Assembly: GCA_035500275.1 (NCBI GenBank)
Contig: DATJXI010000305.1
Coordinates: 1-11,167, forward strand
From: Roseiarcus sp035500275
GTDB lineage: Bacteria > Pseudomonadota > Alphaproteobacteria > Rhizobiales > Beijerinckiaceae
Direction: 5' to 3'
Length of the DNA: 11,167 nucleotides
In this document: piece by piece, positions 1 to 5,844 of the stretch
Layout: the number at the start of each line of letters is the position of its first letter
Position numbering within the stretch: the stretch's first letter is position 1
The notes under the pieces: generated by a model
Database searches by the model: none
Told to the model about the DNA's origin: nothing
What the model saw: only the letters and a program-made list of their open reading frames with translations
Program-made: the position numbers and the translations under genes

Positions 1-135
1 CTGCGCATCTTCTTCTGGAACCGATTTTTCCTTTGCGGCTGGGCGGGTTTCATCCACGCCATGACCGGCGCGGTCTATTCGTTCATGACGGAGGCCATGC
101 ACCGCCAGTTCTATCACGCCCGGAAGCGCCGATGA
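1..135 (+). CDS. C-terminal end of a probable LPS glycosyltransferase (partial)
   Basis: Frame 1 is open from the window edge to a TGA at 133-135 and gives the last 44 residues of a protein that begins outside the window. The tail is aromatic and hydrophobic (WNRFFLCGWAGF, then AVYSFM) and ends in a basic stretch, HARKRR. A Gly-rich hydrophobic segment followed by an amphipathic basic end is common at the C terminus of family 2 glycosyltransferases of the WaaE/KdtX kind that work on lipopolysaccharide at the inner membrane. Its stop overlaps the start of lpsB (ATGA at 132-135), so the two are translationally coupled, which supports a role in LPS core assembly. The product name is inference from tail pattern and neighbour. 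That a real gene ends here is much surer than what it is. Confidence 0.55.
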   Translation: MRIFFWNRFFLCGWAGFIHAMTGAVYSFMTEAMHRQFYHARKRR

Positions 136-1223
136 CTCCGGACGAAGGGGCGGCCGCCCCGGCGCTGGCGCTGGAGGACGTCGAGGTCATCATCCCCAAC
201 CTCAAGCGGCGATATTCCGGCGGAACGGCGGTGAACCGCACGATCGCGCCCCTGATCGCGAGGAGATGCGAGGCCGTCTGGTTCGGCCCGGACCGCCCGG
301 ACGGCATTGCGGGTTTGAAGCTTGCCGATCTCTTTCGGATGCGGTTCGTCCACTCGAGGCGCCGCCCGGTTCGCGTTTGGCATGCGCGGCGCAATTCGGA
401 GATGCTCGTCGGGCTTCTGCTCAAGCTTTTCGGCTGGCGCCTCGCGCTCATCTTCAATTCCGCCGGGCAGCGCAAGCATTCCATCTACACCGATTTCCTC
501 ATTGATCGGATGGACGAGATCATCGCGACAAGCGAAACGTCGGCGTCTTTCCTGCGCCGGCCGGCCACCGTCATCCATCACGGCATCGATACGGAGACCT
601 ACTCGCCGCCGGACGACCGGCTCGCCGCCTTCGCGGCGACCGGTCTGCCCGGAAAATACGGGATCGGGACTTTCGGCCGGCTGCGCCGGCAAAAGGGCAC
701 GGACCTTTTCGTCGAGGCGATGTGCCGACTCTTGCCGAAATATCCTGACTTTACCGCCGTGGTGGTCGGCTACGTGTCGGTGGACAACCTACCCTTCGTG
801 GAGAAGCTGAAGCAGCGGGTGGGGGCGGCCGGGCTTGCCGAGCGCATCCGCTTCCTCGGCGAATTGCCAATCGAGGAGGTGCCGCGCTGGTATGAGCGCG
901 TCTCGATCTACGTCTTCGCCTCGCGGGTGGAGGGCTTTGGCCTCACGATGCTGGAAGCGATGGCGGCCGGCGCCGCGGTCGTCGCGACCCGCGCGGGCGC
1001 CGCCGAGACGGTCATCGCCGACGGCGAGGACGGCGTGCTCGCGCCGGTCGGCGACGCCGACGCGCTTGCCGCGGCGCTCGAGCCGCTCATGCGCGATCCG
1101 GCGCGCCTGGCCAAGATGGGAGCGAAGGCGCGGGCGAAGGTCGTCGAGGACTTCAACCGCGACCGGGAGGTGGATCAGATCGTCGCGGTCTACCGGCGAT
1201 TGTTGAAAGACCGAGCGGCATAG
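132..1223 (+). CDS. lpsB: LPS core biosynthesis glycosyltransferase, LpsB type (GT4)
   Basis: Predicted cytoplasmic-face GT4 glycosyltransferase of 363 residues that adds a sugar (mannose in the rhizobial LpsB) to the lipopolysaccharide core. Visible features are DVEVIIPNLKRRYSGG near residues 16-31, VWHARRNSEML (82-92), HHGIDTETY (149-157), GRLRRQKGTDLF (182-193, the nucleotide-sugar phosphate-binding Arg/Lys) and EGFGLTMLEAM with the GT4 E-x7-E pair at E267/E275. The order and wording match Sinorhizobium LpsB as I remember it, including WHARRN, HGID and QKGTDLFV. The start at 132 was chosen over an in-frame ATG at 33 because it overlaps the upstream stop by ATGA, has GGAAG at 122-126, and puts the conserved region near residue 16 as in homologues. 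It probably shares an operon with the upstream gene. The donor and acceptor sugars cannot be read from sequence. Confidence 0.88.
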   Translation: MTPDEGAAAPALALEDVEVIIPNLKRRYSGGTAVNRTIAPLIARRCEAVWFGPDRPDGIAGLKLADLFRMRFVHSRRRPVRVWHARRNSEMLVGLLLKLFGWRLALIFNSAGQRKHSIYTDFLIDRMDEIIATSETSASFLRRPATVIHHGIDTETYSPPDDRLAAFAATGLPGKYGIGTFGRLRRQKGTDLFVEAMCRLLPKYPDFTAVVVGYVSVDNLPFVEKLKQRVGAAGLAERIRFLGELPIEEVPRWYERVSIYVFASRVEGFGLTMLEAMAAGAAVVATRAGAAETVIADGEDGVLAPVGDADALAAALEPLMRDPARLAKMGAKARAKVVEDFNRDREVDQIVAVYRRLLKDRAA

Positions 1224-1289
1224 ACGGGGCCGGCTTTGTGGTGGGGGGCTGAAGCCGAGCGCAGGGCCGGAGACGGAGGCCGGACAACT

Positions 1290-1536
1290 CGCCCCAGTCG
1301 CGAAAGCGTTCGCGCCCTCTCCGGCTCGTGATGCCTTTGCGGCCTTCTTGACCTTGGAAGGGTCTTGGCCGTGGGCCAAGGTCTTCCTGGCGCCTTCGCG
1401 GGCGTCCCGAGCGTCTTCCAAACCGACTTCGGGATACACGCGTATGCGAGTGTCTTTTGAGCGCCTCCGAAGCGATAAGCGAGTCGCCAGCGTCTTGCGC
1501 CATCAGGCGTAGTGTAGCGAGGTCAGTAAGGGCCAT
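1290..1536 (-). pseudogene. Remnant of P4-type tyrosine integrase (DUF4102 N-terminal domain)
   Basis: Reading from 1536 the frame begins MALTDLATLR, a usual opening of P4-family integrases. From 1439, one frame over, it continues YPEVGLEDARDAREGARKTL, then LAHGQDPSKVKKAAK and ends near GANAFATGA at 1290. This second block matches the end of the arm-DNA-binding (DUF4102) domain, typically YPEVSLADARxxRDxARKLLAxGxDPS. The middle of that domain (the GGGLYLLV and KLWRxKYRF part) is missing: only about 32 codons lie between the start and YPEV where about 55-60 are usual. The two blocks are joined by a frameshift near 1440. The core-binding and catalytic R-H-R-Y domains are absent. It is therefore a dead gene. 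It follows tRNA-Leu(CAG) on the same strand. The match is from memory of the family. Confidence 0.75.
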
Positions 1537-1567
1537 GTTGGTGCCGACGGGCGGCGGACGCGCCGCA

Positions 1568-1588
1568 TACCAACGAATCTACCAACGA
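1568..1588 (-). repeat. Two direct copies of TCGTTGGTA upstream of the integrase remnant
   Basis: TACCAACGA occurs at 1568-1576 and again at 1580-1588 on the plus strand. Read on the integrase strand this is TCGTTGGTA twice, 12 bases apart, which places the copies on nearly the same helix face if about 10.5 to 12 bases per repeat is allowed. They sit 32 to 52 bases upstream of the remnant's start codon. GTTGGTA-like direct repeats in this position recall the arm-type binding sites of P4-family integrases. The repeat is seen directly; the binding role is inference. Confidence 0.45.
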
Positions 1589-1699
1589 TTCTGTCGGACG
1601 CAAGCGGACGTCCCGGGGCGCGACCGGACCCTTGCTTACGACTAACTCACTGAGTATTTGAAGTTTTCTGACCAATTCAGACGTCTGCAAACGTCAAAA

Positions 1700-1784
1700 T
1701 GGTGCCCAGGAAAGGACTCGAACCTTCACGGCTTTCGCCGCTGGTACCTGAAACCAGTGCGTCTACCAATTCCGCCACCTGGGC
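1700..1784 (-). tRNA. tRNA-Leu (anticodon CAG)
   Basis: The minus strand gives an 85-nt class II tRNA with encoded CCA. The acceptor stem GCCCAGG pairs with CCTGGGC, followed by discriminator A and CCA. The D region holds GGAATTGGTAGACGC, usual for bacterial tRNA-Leu. The anticodon stem CTGGT/ACCAG encloses the loop TTCAGGT, so the anticodon is CAG, reading CUG. A long variable arm (CGGC-GAAA-GCCG) and a T arm with GGTTCGAGTCC follow. The 3' end is intact although an integrative element appears to have used it as its insertion site. Confidence 0.97.
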
Positions 1785-1794
1785 ACGGCGGCCA

Positions 1795-1824
1795 CTCATA
1801 TGAGTCGGGGCGCTGCCCTGTCAA
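1795..1824 (-). promoter_or_regulatory. Probable sigma70 promoter of tRNA-Leu
   Basis: On the minus strand a perfect -35 TTGACA (1824-1819) is followed after 18 bases by TATGAG (1800-1795), four of six matches to the -10 consensus. The predicted transcript start lies about five bases before the mature tRNA end. The -10 sits inside a perfect palindrome, CTCATATGAG. The other bases between this site and the next gene (to 1989) show nothing I can name. Confidence 0.6.
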
Positions 1825-1989
1825 TGCCGCGCGAAGGGCGGCAAGCGCGAACTCCTCCGGCCTCGCAGCCCGAAAATCAGCTTCATGCAGTGGCGATGAG
1901 GACGGGCCCGCTCAAACGGCGTCAAGCGCCAATCTGCGAGGCCGCGCCGCCCCCCCCATGCGGTTCGTGCGGCGAAATGGCGCCTTCGC

Positions 1990-2712
1990 CTAATCGGGCG
2001 GGCGGGTAAGCGCCCCGTCGTCGCCGGCGAACATGGCGGCCGAGATCGCCCGCTCTCGGGCGACGACGATGGAGACGAATTCGGCCGCCCCGCCGCGCAT
2101 CGCCCCGAAGGCGGCGTAGCCGCGCTCGAGGAATCCCTGCAATTCGCCCAGGCCCGCAAGCAGGGCGGGCTTGCGCATCACCTTTAGCGCCGCCCCGATG
2201 AAGCGCTGGCGCGTGAGCCGCTCCAACGCGCCGCCCAAAAGCGCGATGAGGTCGATCTGCCGCTCGCGATCGTCCCCGCGGCCGACCTTGCGGTAGGCCG
2301 TTCCGTAAGCCGCGTCCGTGATGTGTGCGGCGTCCTCGCCGAGCGCCTCGACCATCGCTCCGTCGAGGCTCTCCGACAGCCCGTTGAGCTCGACCGCATG
2401 GGCGACCGTGGCCAAGCCCGCGTCCGGCAGCATGGACGCCATTAGTGGGACGATCCGCCGCACGTCCTCGATATGGCGGCTCATGTCGCTCGGGCCGTAA
2501 AGTTCGGTGAGGAAGAACCGCGCTGCGTCGTGGAACCGGCGGCTCTCGAGCAGGTCCGCATGGGTGCGCGCAAGCCGGTCCACCTGCCAGGCGCGCAGCC
2601 TGGCGCGGCGGTCGCGGAAGCCCGCGTCCTCGACAACCCGCGCCATCAACTCGGCCGAATGGTCAAGTTCGGCCAGCAGCTGGCGGGACTGTTTGGAGGT
2701 CGTTCGGCTCAC
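1990..2712 (-). CDS. Conserved protein of unknown function with FFLTELYGP motif
   Basis: A 240-residue soluble, largely alpha-helical protein without signal peptide, membrane segment or Cys residues. The most distinctive patch is RFFLTELYGPSDMSRHIED (residues 65-83). Others are VAHAVELNGLSESLD (103-117), YGTAYRKVGRGDDRERQI (136-153), ALKVMRKPALLAGLGELQGF (175-194) and FLERGYAAFGAMRG (194-207). I recall similar proteins of about 200-240 residues, annotated only as hypothetical, in proteobacteria. The charged and aromatic conserved residues do not match any enzyme family I know, so no function is assigned. The start is a GTG at 2712; an in-frame TAA lies two codons before it, so no earlier start is possible. 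The Shine-Dalgarno is weak, and the ATG at residue 23 is an alternative. It diverges from the acyltransferase gene, with 107 bases between the two starts. Confidence 0.8.
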   Translation of the reverse strand: MSRTTSKQSRQLLAELDHSAELMARVVEDAGFRDRRARLRAWQVDRLARTHADLLESRRFHDAARFFLTELYGPSDMSRHIEDVRRIVPLMASMLPDAGLATVAHAVELNGLSESLDGAMVEALGEDAAHITDAAYGTAYRKVGRGDDRERQIDLIALLGGALERLTRQRFIGAALKVMRKPALLAGLGELQGFLERGYAAFGAMRGGAAEFVSIVVARERAISAAMFAGDDGALTRPPD

Positions 2713-2819
2713 AGGTTAAGTAAATAGCCGAAAACAGTAGGCTTGGCCGCCTAAAGCGCATGCCGCCGCTTTTTGGCGCGAGGCGCGAGGGCTATGGTGA
2801 GACCGATGGGAGGGATGCG

Positions 2820-4226
2820 ATGAGCCATCGCGAGCGGATGTCGCCGGTCGACACGACCTGGCTGCGCATGGACAATCCGGCGAACCTCATGATGATCGTC
2901 GCCGTCTGGGTCCTCGAGGGTCCGGTCGACTTCGAGCGGCTCGAGGTGCAGCTTGCCGAGGGGCTTCTGAGCTACCGCCGCTATCGTCAGAAGGTCGAGG
3001 ACGGCCCGGCCGGCGTCTACTGGGTCGACGATCCGCGCTTCGATCTTGCCCATCACATCAAGCGCCTGCGTCTGCCGGGGCGAGGCGGCAAGCAGGCCCT
3101 GCAGCAGTTCGTGGGCGCGCTCGCCTCCGAGCCGCTCAACCCGAACCACCCGCCTTGGACCATTCACATCGTCGAGAAATATGAGGGCGGCGCGGCGGTC
3201 GTCTTCCGCATGCACCACTGCATCGCCGACGGCATGGCGCTCATGGGCGTCACCATGGCGCTGGTGGACGGGCCGGCGCATGAAGCGCAGCGGCCGCCGC
3301 CAGTGGACGAGGACGAAGGCTGGCTCCAGACACTCGTGGCGCCGGTCGTGGCCGCGATCAACGCCGGCACGCAAGCCTCAACCTCCGCGCTGCGGACGGC
3401 GTTCGATTTCGCGCGCAACCCCTTGCGGGCGGCCGGCCTCCTGCGCGACGGCGCAGGCGTGGCGGGCGAACTCGCCTACCTCCTCTTCATGTCAAGCGAT
3501 AGCCAAACGCGATTCAAGGGGACGCCGAAGGGCGCGAAACGGGTCGCCTGGTGCGAGCCCCTGAAGCTGCCGCAGGTCAAGGCGGTGAGCCGGACCTTCG
3601 GCTGCTCGATCAACGACATGCTGCTCTCGTGCGTTGCGGGCGCGCTGCGGAGTTATCTTGCCGGGAAGGGCGACAAGACCGAGGGCGTCGAAGTGCGCGC
3701 GCTGGTGCCGATCGACTTGCGCCAGCCCGGCGACGTCGAACTCGGCAACCGCTTCGGGATCATCGGGGTCGAGCTTCCGGTCGGGATCGAGCATCCGCTC
3801 GAACGGCTGATGAAAGTGCGGGAGCGCATGCTGGCCTTGAAGACGTCCTACGAGCCCGCCGTCACGCTCGGCCTGTTCGCGGCGCTGGGCTACCTGCCCA
3901 AGCTCGTACAGGACCAGCTCTTCAACCTTATCACGAGCCGGGCGACGGCGGTGATGACCAACGTGCCCGGGTCGGCCGAGCCGCTCAAGGTCGCGGGCAG
4001 CGTCCTGAAACAGTCGCTCTTCTGGGTGCCGCAGACCGGCGACATGGGGATGGGCGTGTCGATCCTCTCCTACGCAGGACAGGTGCAGTTCGGCCTCATC
4101 ACCGACGCCGCCCTCACGCCCGACCCGGAGGCCATCGTGAGCCGGTTTCCGGAGGAATTCGACCGCTACCTTTACTACGTGCTGCTCGACCCGCCGCCGG
4201 CGGAGGAAAAGATCGCCGCGCAGTGA
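2820..4226 (+). CDS. Wax ester synthase/diacylglycerol acyltransferase family protein
   Basis: A 468-residue member of the bifunctional WS/DGAT O-acyltransferase family, which transfers the acyl group of acyl-CoA to a long-chain alcohol or diacylglycerol at the membrane surface to make storage wax esters or triacylglycerol. The N-terminal half carries the catalytic HHxxxDG motif as MHHCIADGMAL, with H132, H133 and D137. Before it, PLNPNHPPW (105-113) stands where the family usually has PLDxxxPLW. The C-terminal half has CSINDMLLSCVAGALRSYL (the ND motif), MTNVPGS and a closing DPEAIVSRFPEEFD. The ATG at 2820 was chosen because GGGAGGG lies at 2808-2814 and MSPVDTTWLRMD then falls at the usual place; an in-frame start at 2760 lacks this support. 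Substrate choice (wax ester versus TAG, or another alcohol) cannot be read from sequence. It appears to be monocistronic. Confidence 0.9.
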   Translation: MSHRERMSPVDTTWLRMDNPANLMMIVAVWVLEGPVDFERLEVQLAEGLLSYRRYRQKVEDGPAGVYWVDDPRFDLAHHIKRLRLPGRGGKQALQQFVGALASEPLNPNHPPWTIHIVEKYEGGAAVVFRMHHCIADGMALMGVTMALVDGPAHEAQRPPPVDEDEGWLQTLVAPVVAAINAGTQASTSALRTAFDFARNPLRAAGLLRDGAGVAGELAYLLFMSSDSQTRFKGTPKGAKRVAWCEPLKLPQVKAVSRTFGCSINDMLLSCVAGALRSYLAGKGDKTEGVEVRALVPIDLRQPGDVELGNRFGIIGVELPVGIEHPLERLMKVRERMLALKTSYEPAVTLGLFAALGYLPKLVQDQLFNLITSRATAVMTNVPGSAEPLKVAGSVLKQSLFWVPQTGDMGMGVSILSYAGQVQFGLITDAALTPDPEAIVSRFPEEFDRYLYYVLLDPPPAEEKIAAQ

Positions 4227-4232
4227 CAACCT

Positions 4233-4265
4233 CCTCTTCCCGCTCGCGGCCGCTTGCGGGAGAGG
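4233..4265. repeat. Extragenic palindrome after the acyltransferase gene
   Basis: CCTCTTCCCGC (4233-4243) pairs with GCGGGAGAGG (4256-4265) in a ten-base-pair stem with one bulged T and a 12-base loop that contains GCGGCCGC. It begins seven bases after the stop of the acyltransferase gene and is followed by GTCGGGGGTGAGGGT. The wording resembles a dispersed extragenic element often seen in proteobacterial genomes. No U-run follows, so it would be a weak or Rho-assisted terminator at best. The rest of the 253-base spacer holds no convincing gene apart from the promoter at 4401-4430. Confidence 0.5.
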
Positions 4266-4400
4266 GTCGGGGGTGAGGGTCCGGCTTGGAATCGCTTGCG
4301 ACCCGCGCTTGAGGCCGCTTGTTTCTTGCGCCGAATCAGCGCTTCCCGCTTCTTGCTCGCCATGCGGCGTTTCGCCTCAATAGGCCGAGCGGAATTCAAT

Positions 4401-4430
4401 TTGACATATTCGAATTTTTTTATATATACT
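4401..4430 (+). promoter_or_regulatory. Strong sigma70-like promoter for the sulfide oxidase gene
   Basis: A perfect -35 TTGACA (4401-4406) and the -10 TATACT (4425-4430) are separated by 18 bases, inside an island of about 40 AT-rich bases in otherwise GC-rich DNA. Alternative -10 hexamers TATATA overlap it at shorter spacing. The expected start near 4437 leaves a leader of about 43 bases before the GTG at 4480. The palindrome ATTCGAAT (4408-4415) lies between the two boxes and a GAATTC just before the -35, so a repressor could bind here. The boxes are seen; the regulation is inference. Confidence 0.7.
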
Positions 4431-4479
4431 GTTTTGGAGCGTGGGGGTGCTCGAAGCGCAAGGACCGCGGGAGGAAAAA

Positions 4480-5766
4480 GTGGCTGACATCGTGATCATG
4501 GGCGCGGGCTTAGGCGGCGCGATCATGGCCTACGAGATGAAGAACCAGATGCGGCCCGAGGACAGGCTCACCGTCGTCACCAAAGACCCGCTCTACCACT
4601 TCGTCCCCTCGAACCCGTGGATTCCGGTCGGCTGGCGCAAGCGCGAGTCGGTCGAGGTCGACCTTGCGGTCCCGTTCGCCAGGCGCGGCATCGCCTTCAA
4701 GCCGAGCCCGGTGACCAAGCTTTCGCCCAAGGAAAACAGGCTCGAAACCGCCGACGGGACGACGCTCTCTTACGACTATCTCATCATCGCGACCGGCCCC
4801 GAACTCGCCTTCGACGAGATCGAGGGGCTCGGCCCCGACGGCTTCACAAGCTCGATCTGCCACATCGACCACGCCGAGAAGGCGGCGGCTCAGTTCGAGG
4901 CGTTCTGCAAGAACCCCGGGCCGGTCGTGATCGGCGCCGCGCAGGGCGCCTCGTGCTTCGGCCCCGCTTATGAGTTCATGTTCATCCTCGAGACGGAGCT
5001 CAGGCGGCGCAAGATCCGCGACAAAGTGCCGATGACCTTCATCACCTCCGAGCCCTATATCGGTCATCTCGGCCTCGACGGGGTCGGCGACACGAAGGGG
5101 CTGCTCGAGAGCGGGATGCGCGACCATCACATCAAGTGGATCACGAGCGCGCGCATCAAGAAGATCGAACAGGGCAAGATGACGATCGAGGAAGTCACCG
5201 ACGACGGGTCGGTCAAGGCGACGCGTGAATTGCCGTTCGGCTTCTCGATGATCCTGCCCGCCTTCCGCGGGATCGCGCCGTTGCGCGGCGTCGAGGGGCT
5301 CGTCAATCCGCGCGGCTTCGTCATCGTCGACAAGCATCAGCAGAACCCGGCGTTCCCCAACATCTTCTCGGTCGGCGTCTGCGTGGCGATTCCGCCGGTC
5401 GGGCCGACGCCGGTGCCGTGCGGCGTGCCGAAGACCGGCTTCATGATCGAATCGATGGTGACCGCGGCGTCGCGCAACATCGGCAAGCTCCTGCGCGGCG
5501 GCAAGCCCATGTTCCAGGGCACCTGGAACGCGGTGTGTCTGGCCGACTTCGGCGACTCCGGCGTCGCGTTTGTGGCGCAGCCGCAGATCCCGCCGCGCAA
5601 CGTCAACTGGTCGTCGTCCGGCAAATGGGTGCACGCGGCCAAGATCGGCTTCGAGAAATATTTCCTGCGCAAGATGCGCAAGGGCGAGAGCGAGCCCTTC
5701 TACGAGTCGCTCGCCCTCAACATGCTCGGCATCGAGAAGCTGAAAGAGGTCGAACCCGCCGAGTGA
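4480..5766 (+). CDS. sqr: Sulfide:quinone oxidoreductase
   Basis: A 428-residue flavoprotein of the disulfide-reductase superfamily that oxidises sulfide at the membrane and passes electrons to the quinone pool, leaving polysulfide or persulfide sulfur. The FAD-binding GxGxxG is at residues 8-13 (GAGLGG), FVPSNPWIPVGWRKR at 41-55 and IIATGPELAF at 102-111. The three redox cysteines are C127 (SSICHIDHAEKA), C159 (GASCFGPAYEF) and C353 (NAVCLADFGDSG), in step with Cys128, Cys160 and Cys356 of the Acidithiobacillus ferrooxidans enzyme. The end, FEKYFLRKMRKGESEPFYE, is the amphipathic membrane-anchoring region. The GTG start at 4480 is set by GGGAGG at 4469-4474 and by the fit of ADIVIMGAG to the family start; a longer reading from 4441 lacks a ribosome site. 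No sulfur-dioxygenase, rhodanese or regulator gene adjoins it, so it may serve detoxification or auxiliary electron supply. Confidence 0.93.
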   Translation: MADIVIMGAGLGGAIMAYEMKNQMRPEDRLTVVTKDPLYHFVPSNPWIPVGWRKRESVEVDLAVPFARRGIAFKPSPVTKLSPKENRLETADGTTLSYDYLIIATGPELAFDEIEGLGPDGFTSSICHIDHAEKAAAQFEAFCKNPGPVVIGAAQGASCFGPAYEFMFILETELRRRKIRDKVPMTFITSEPYIGHLGLDGVGDTKGLLESGMRDHHIKWITSARIKKIEQGKMTIEEVTDDGSVKATRELPFGFSMILPAFRGIAPLRGVEGLVNPRGFVIVDKHQQNPAFPNIFSVGVCVAIPPVGPTPVPCGVPKTGFMIESMVTAASRNIGKLLRGGKPMFQGTWNAVCLADFGDSGVAFVAQPQIPPRNVNWSSSGKWVHAAKIGFEKYFLRKMRKGESEPFYESLALNMLGIEKLKEVEPAE

Positions 5767-5801
5767 GCCTTTTCGGCTTACGCGACGCCAATGCCGGCCT
5801 C

Positions 5802-5831
5802 CCTTCTCCCCCGCTTCGCGGTGGAGAAAGG
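5802..5831. terminator. Palindrome between convergent genes, possible bidirectional terminator
   Basis: CCTTCTCC (5802-5809) pairs with GGAGAAAGG (5823-5831, one bulged A), and CCG at 5811-5813 can extend the stem against CGG at 5819-5821, around a small loop. It lies between the stop of the sulfide oxidase gene and the stop of the convergent glucoamylase gene, the place for a shared terminator. No U-run follows on either strand, so intrinsic termination is uncertain. A smaller hairpin, TGAGCC-TTTTC-GGCTTA, overlaps the sulfide oxidase stop codon at 5764-5780. Confidence 0.4.
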
Positions 5832-5844
5832 CGCCTCGACCTTA

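Larger units (their letters stand above)
1224..1699. mobile_element. Vestige of a tRNA-Leu-linked integrative element
   Basis: This 476-base stretch between the lpsB stop and the 3' end of tRNA-Leu has no intact gene. It contains a broken integrase reading frame (1290-1536, minus) and a pair of direct repeats just upstream of that frame's start (1568-1588). The integrase lies 163 bases behind the tRNA 3' end and on the same strand, the classic layout of P4-family islands that insert into tRNA 3' ends. No cargo gene, second att copy or other mobility gene is visible, so most of the element has been deleted. I see no clear gene in 1224-1289 or 1589-1699. The right limit at the tRNA is well placed. 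The left limit is only the lpsB stop and is not a mapped att site. Confidence 0.55.

Noticed and set aside
33..131. N-terminal extension of lpsB to an ATG at 33
   Set aside because: It overlaps the coding end of the upstream gene by about 100 bases in another frame and adds residues unlike LpsB. The ATGA overlap at 132 with GGAAG is the better start.
1457..1645. 62-codon plus-strand frame in the lpsB to tRNA spacer
   Set aside because: It lies opposite the integrase remnant and its direct repeats, has no ribosome site or family match, and is explained by the decayed element.
1660..1699. Terminator behind tRNA-Leu
   Set aside because: GACGT/ACGTC can pair around a six-base loop downstream of the tRNA, but the stem is only five pairs and no U-run follows. 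I do not call it.
4175..4399. Small basic minus-strand frame (MASKKREALIRRKKQ) in the spacer before sqr
   Set aside because: It runs into the extragenic palindrome and the 3' end of the acyltransferase gene, has no clear ribosome site, and looks like chance Lys/Arg coding.
4510..5634. 374-codon minus-strand frame opposite the sulfide oxidase gene
   Set aside because: Its composition is that of reverse-complemented GC-rich coding DNA and no family features are visible.
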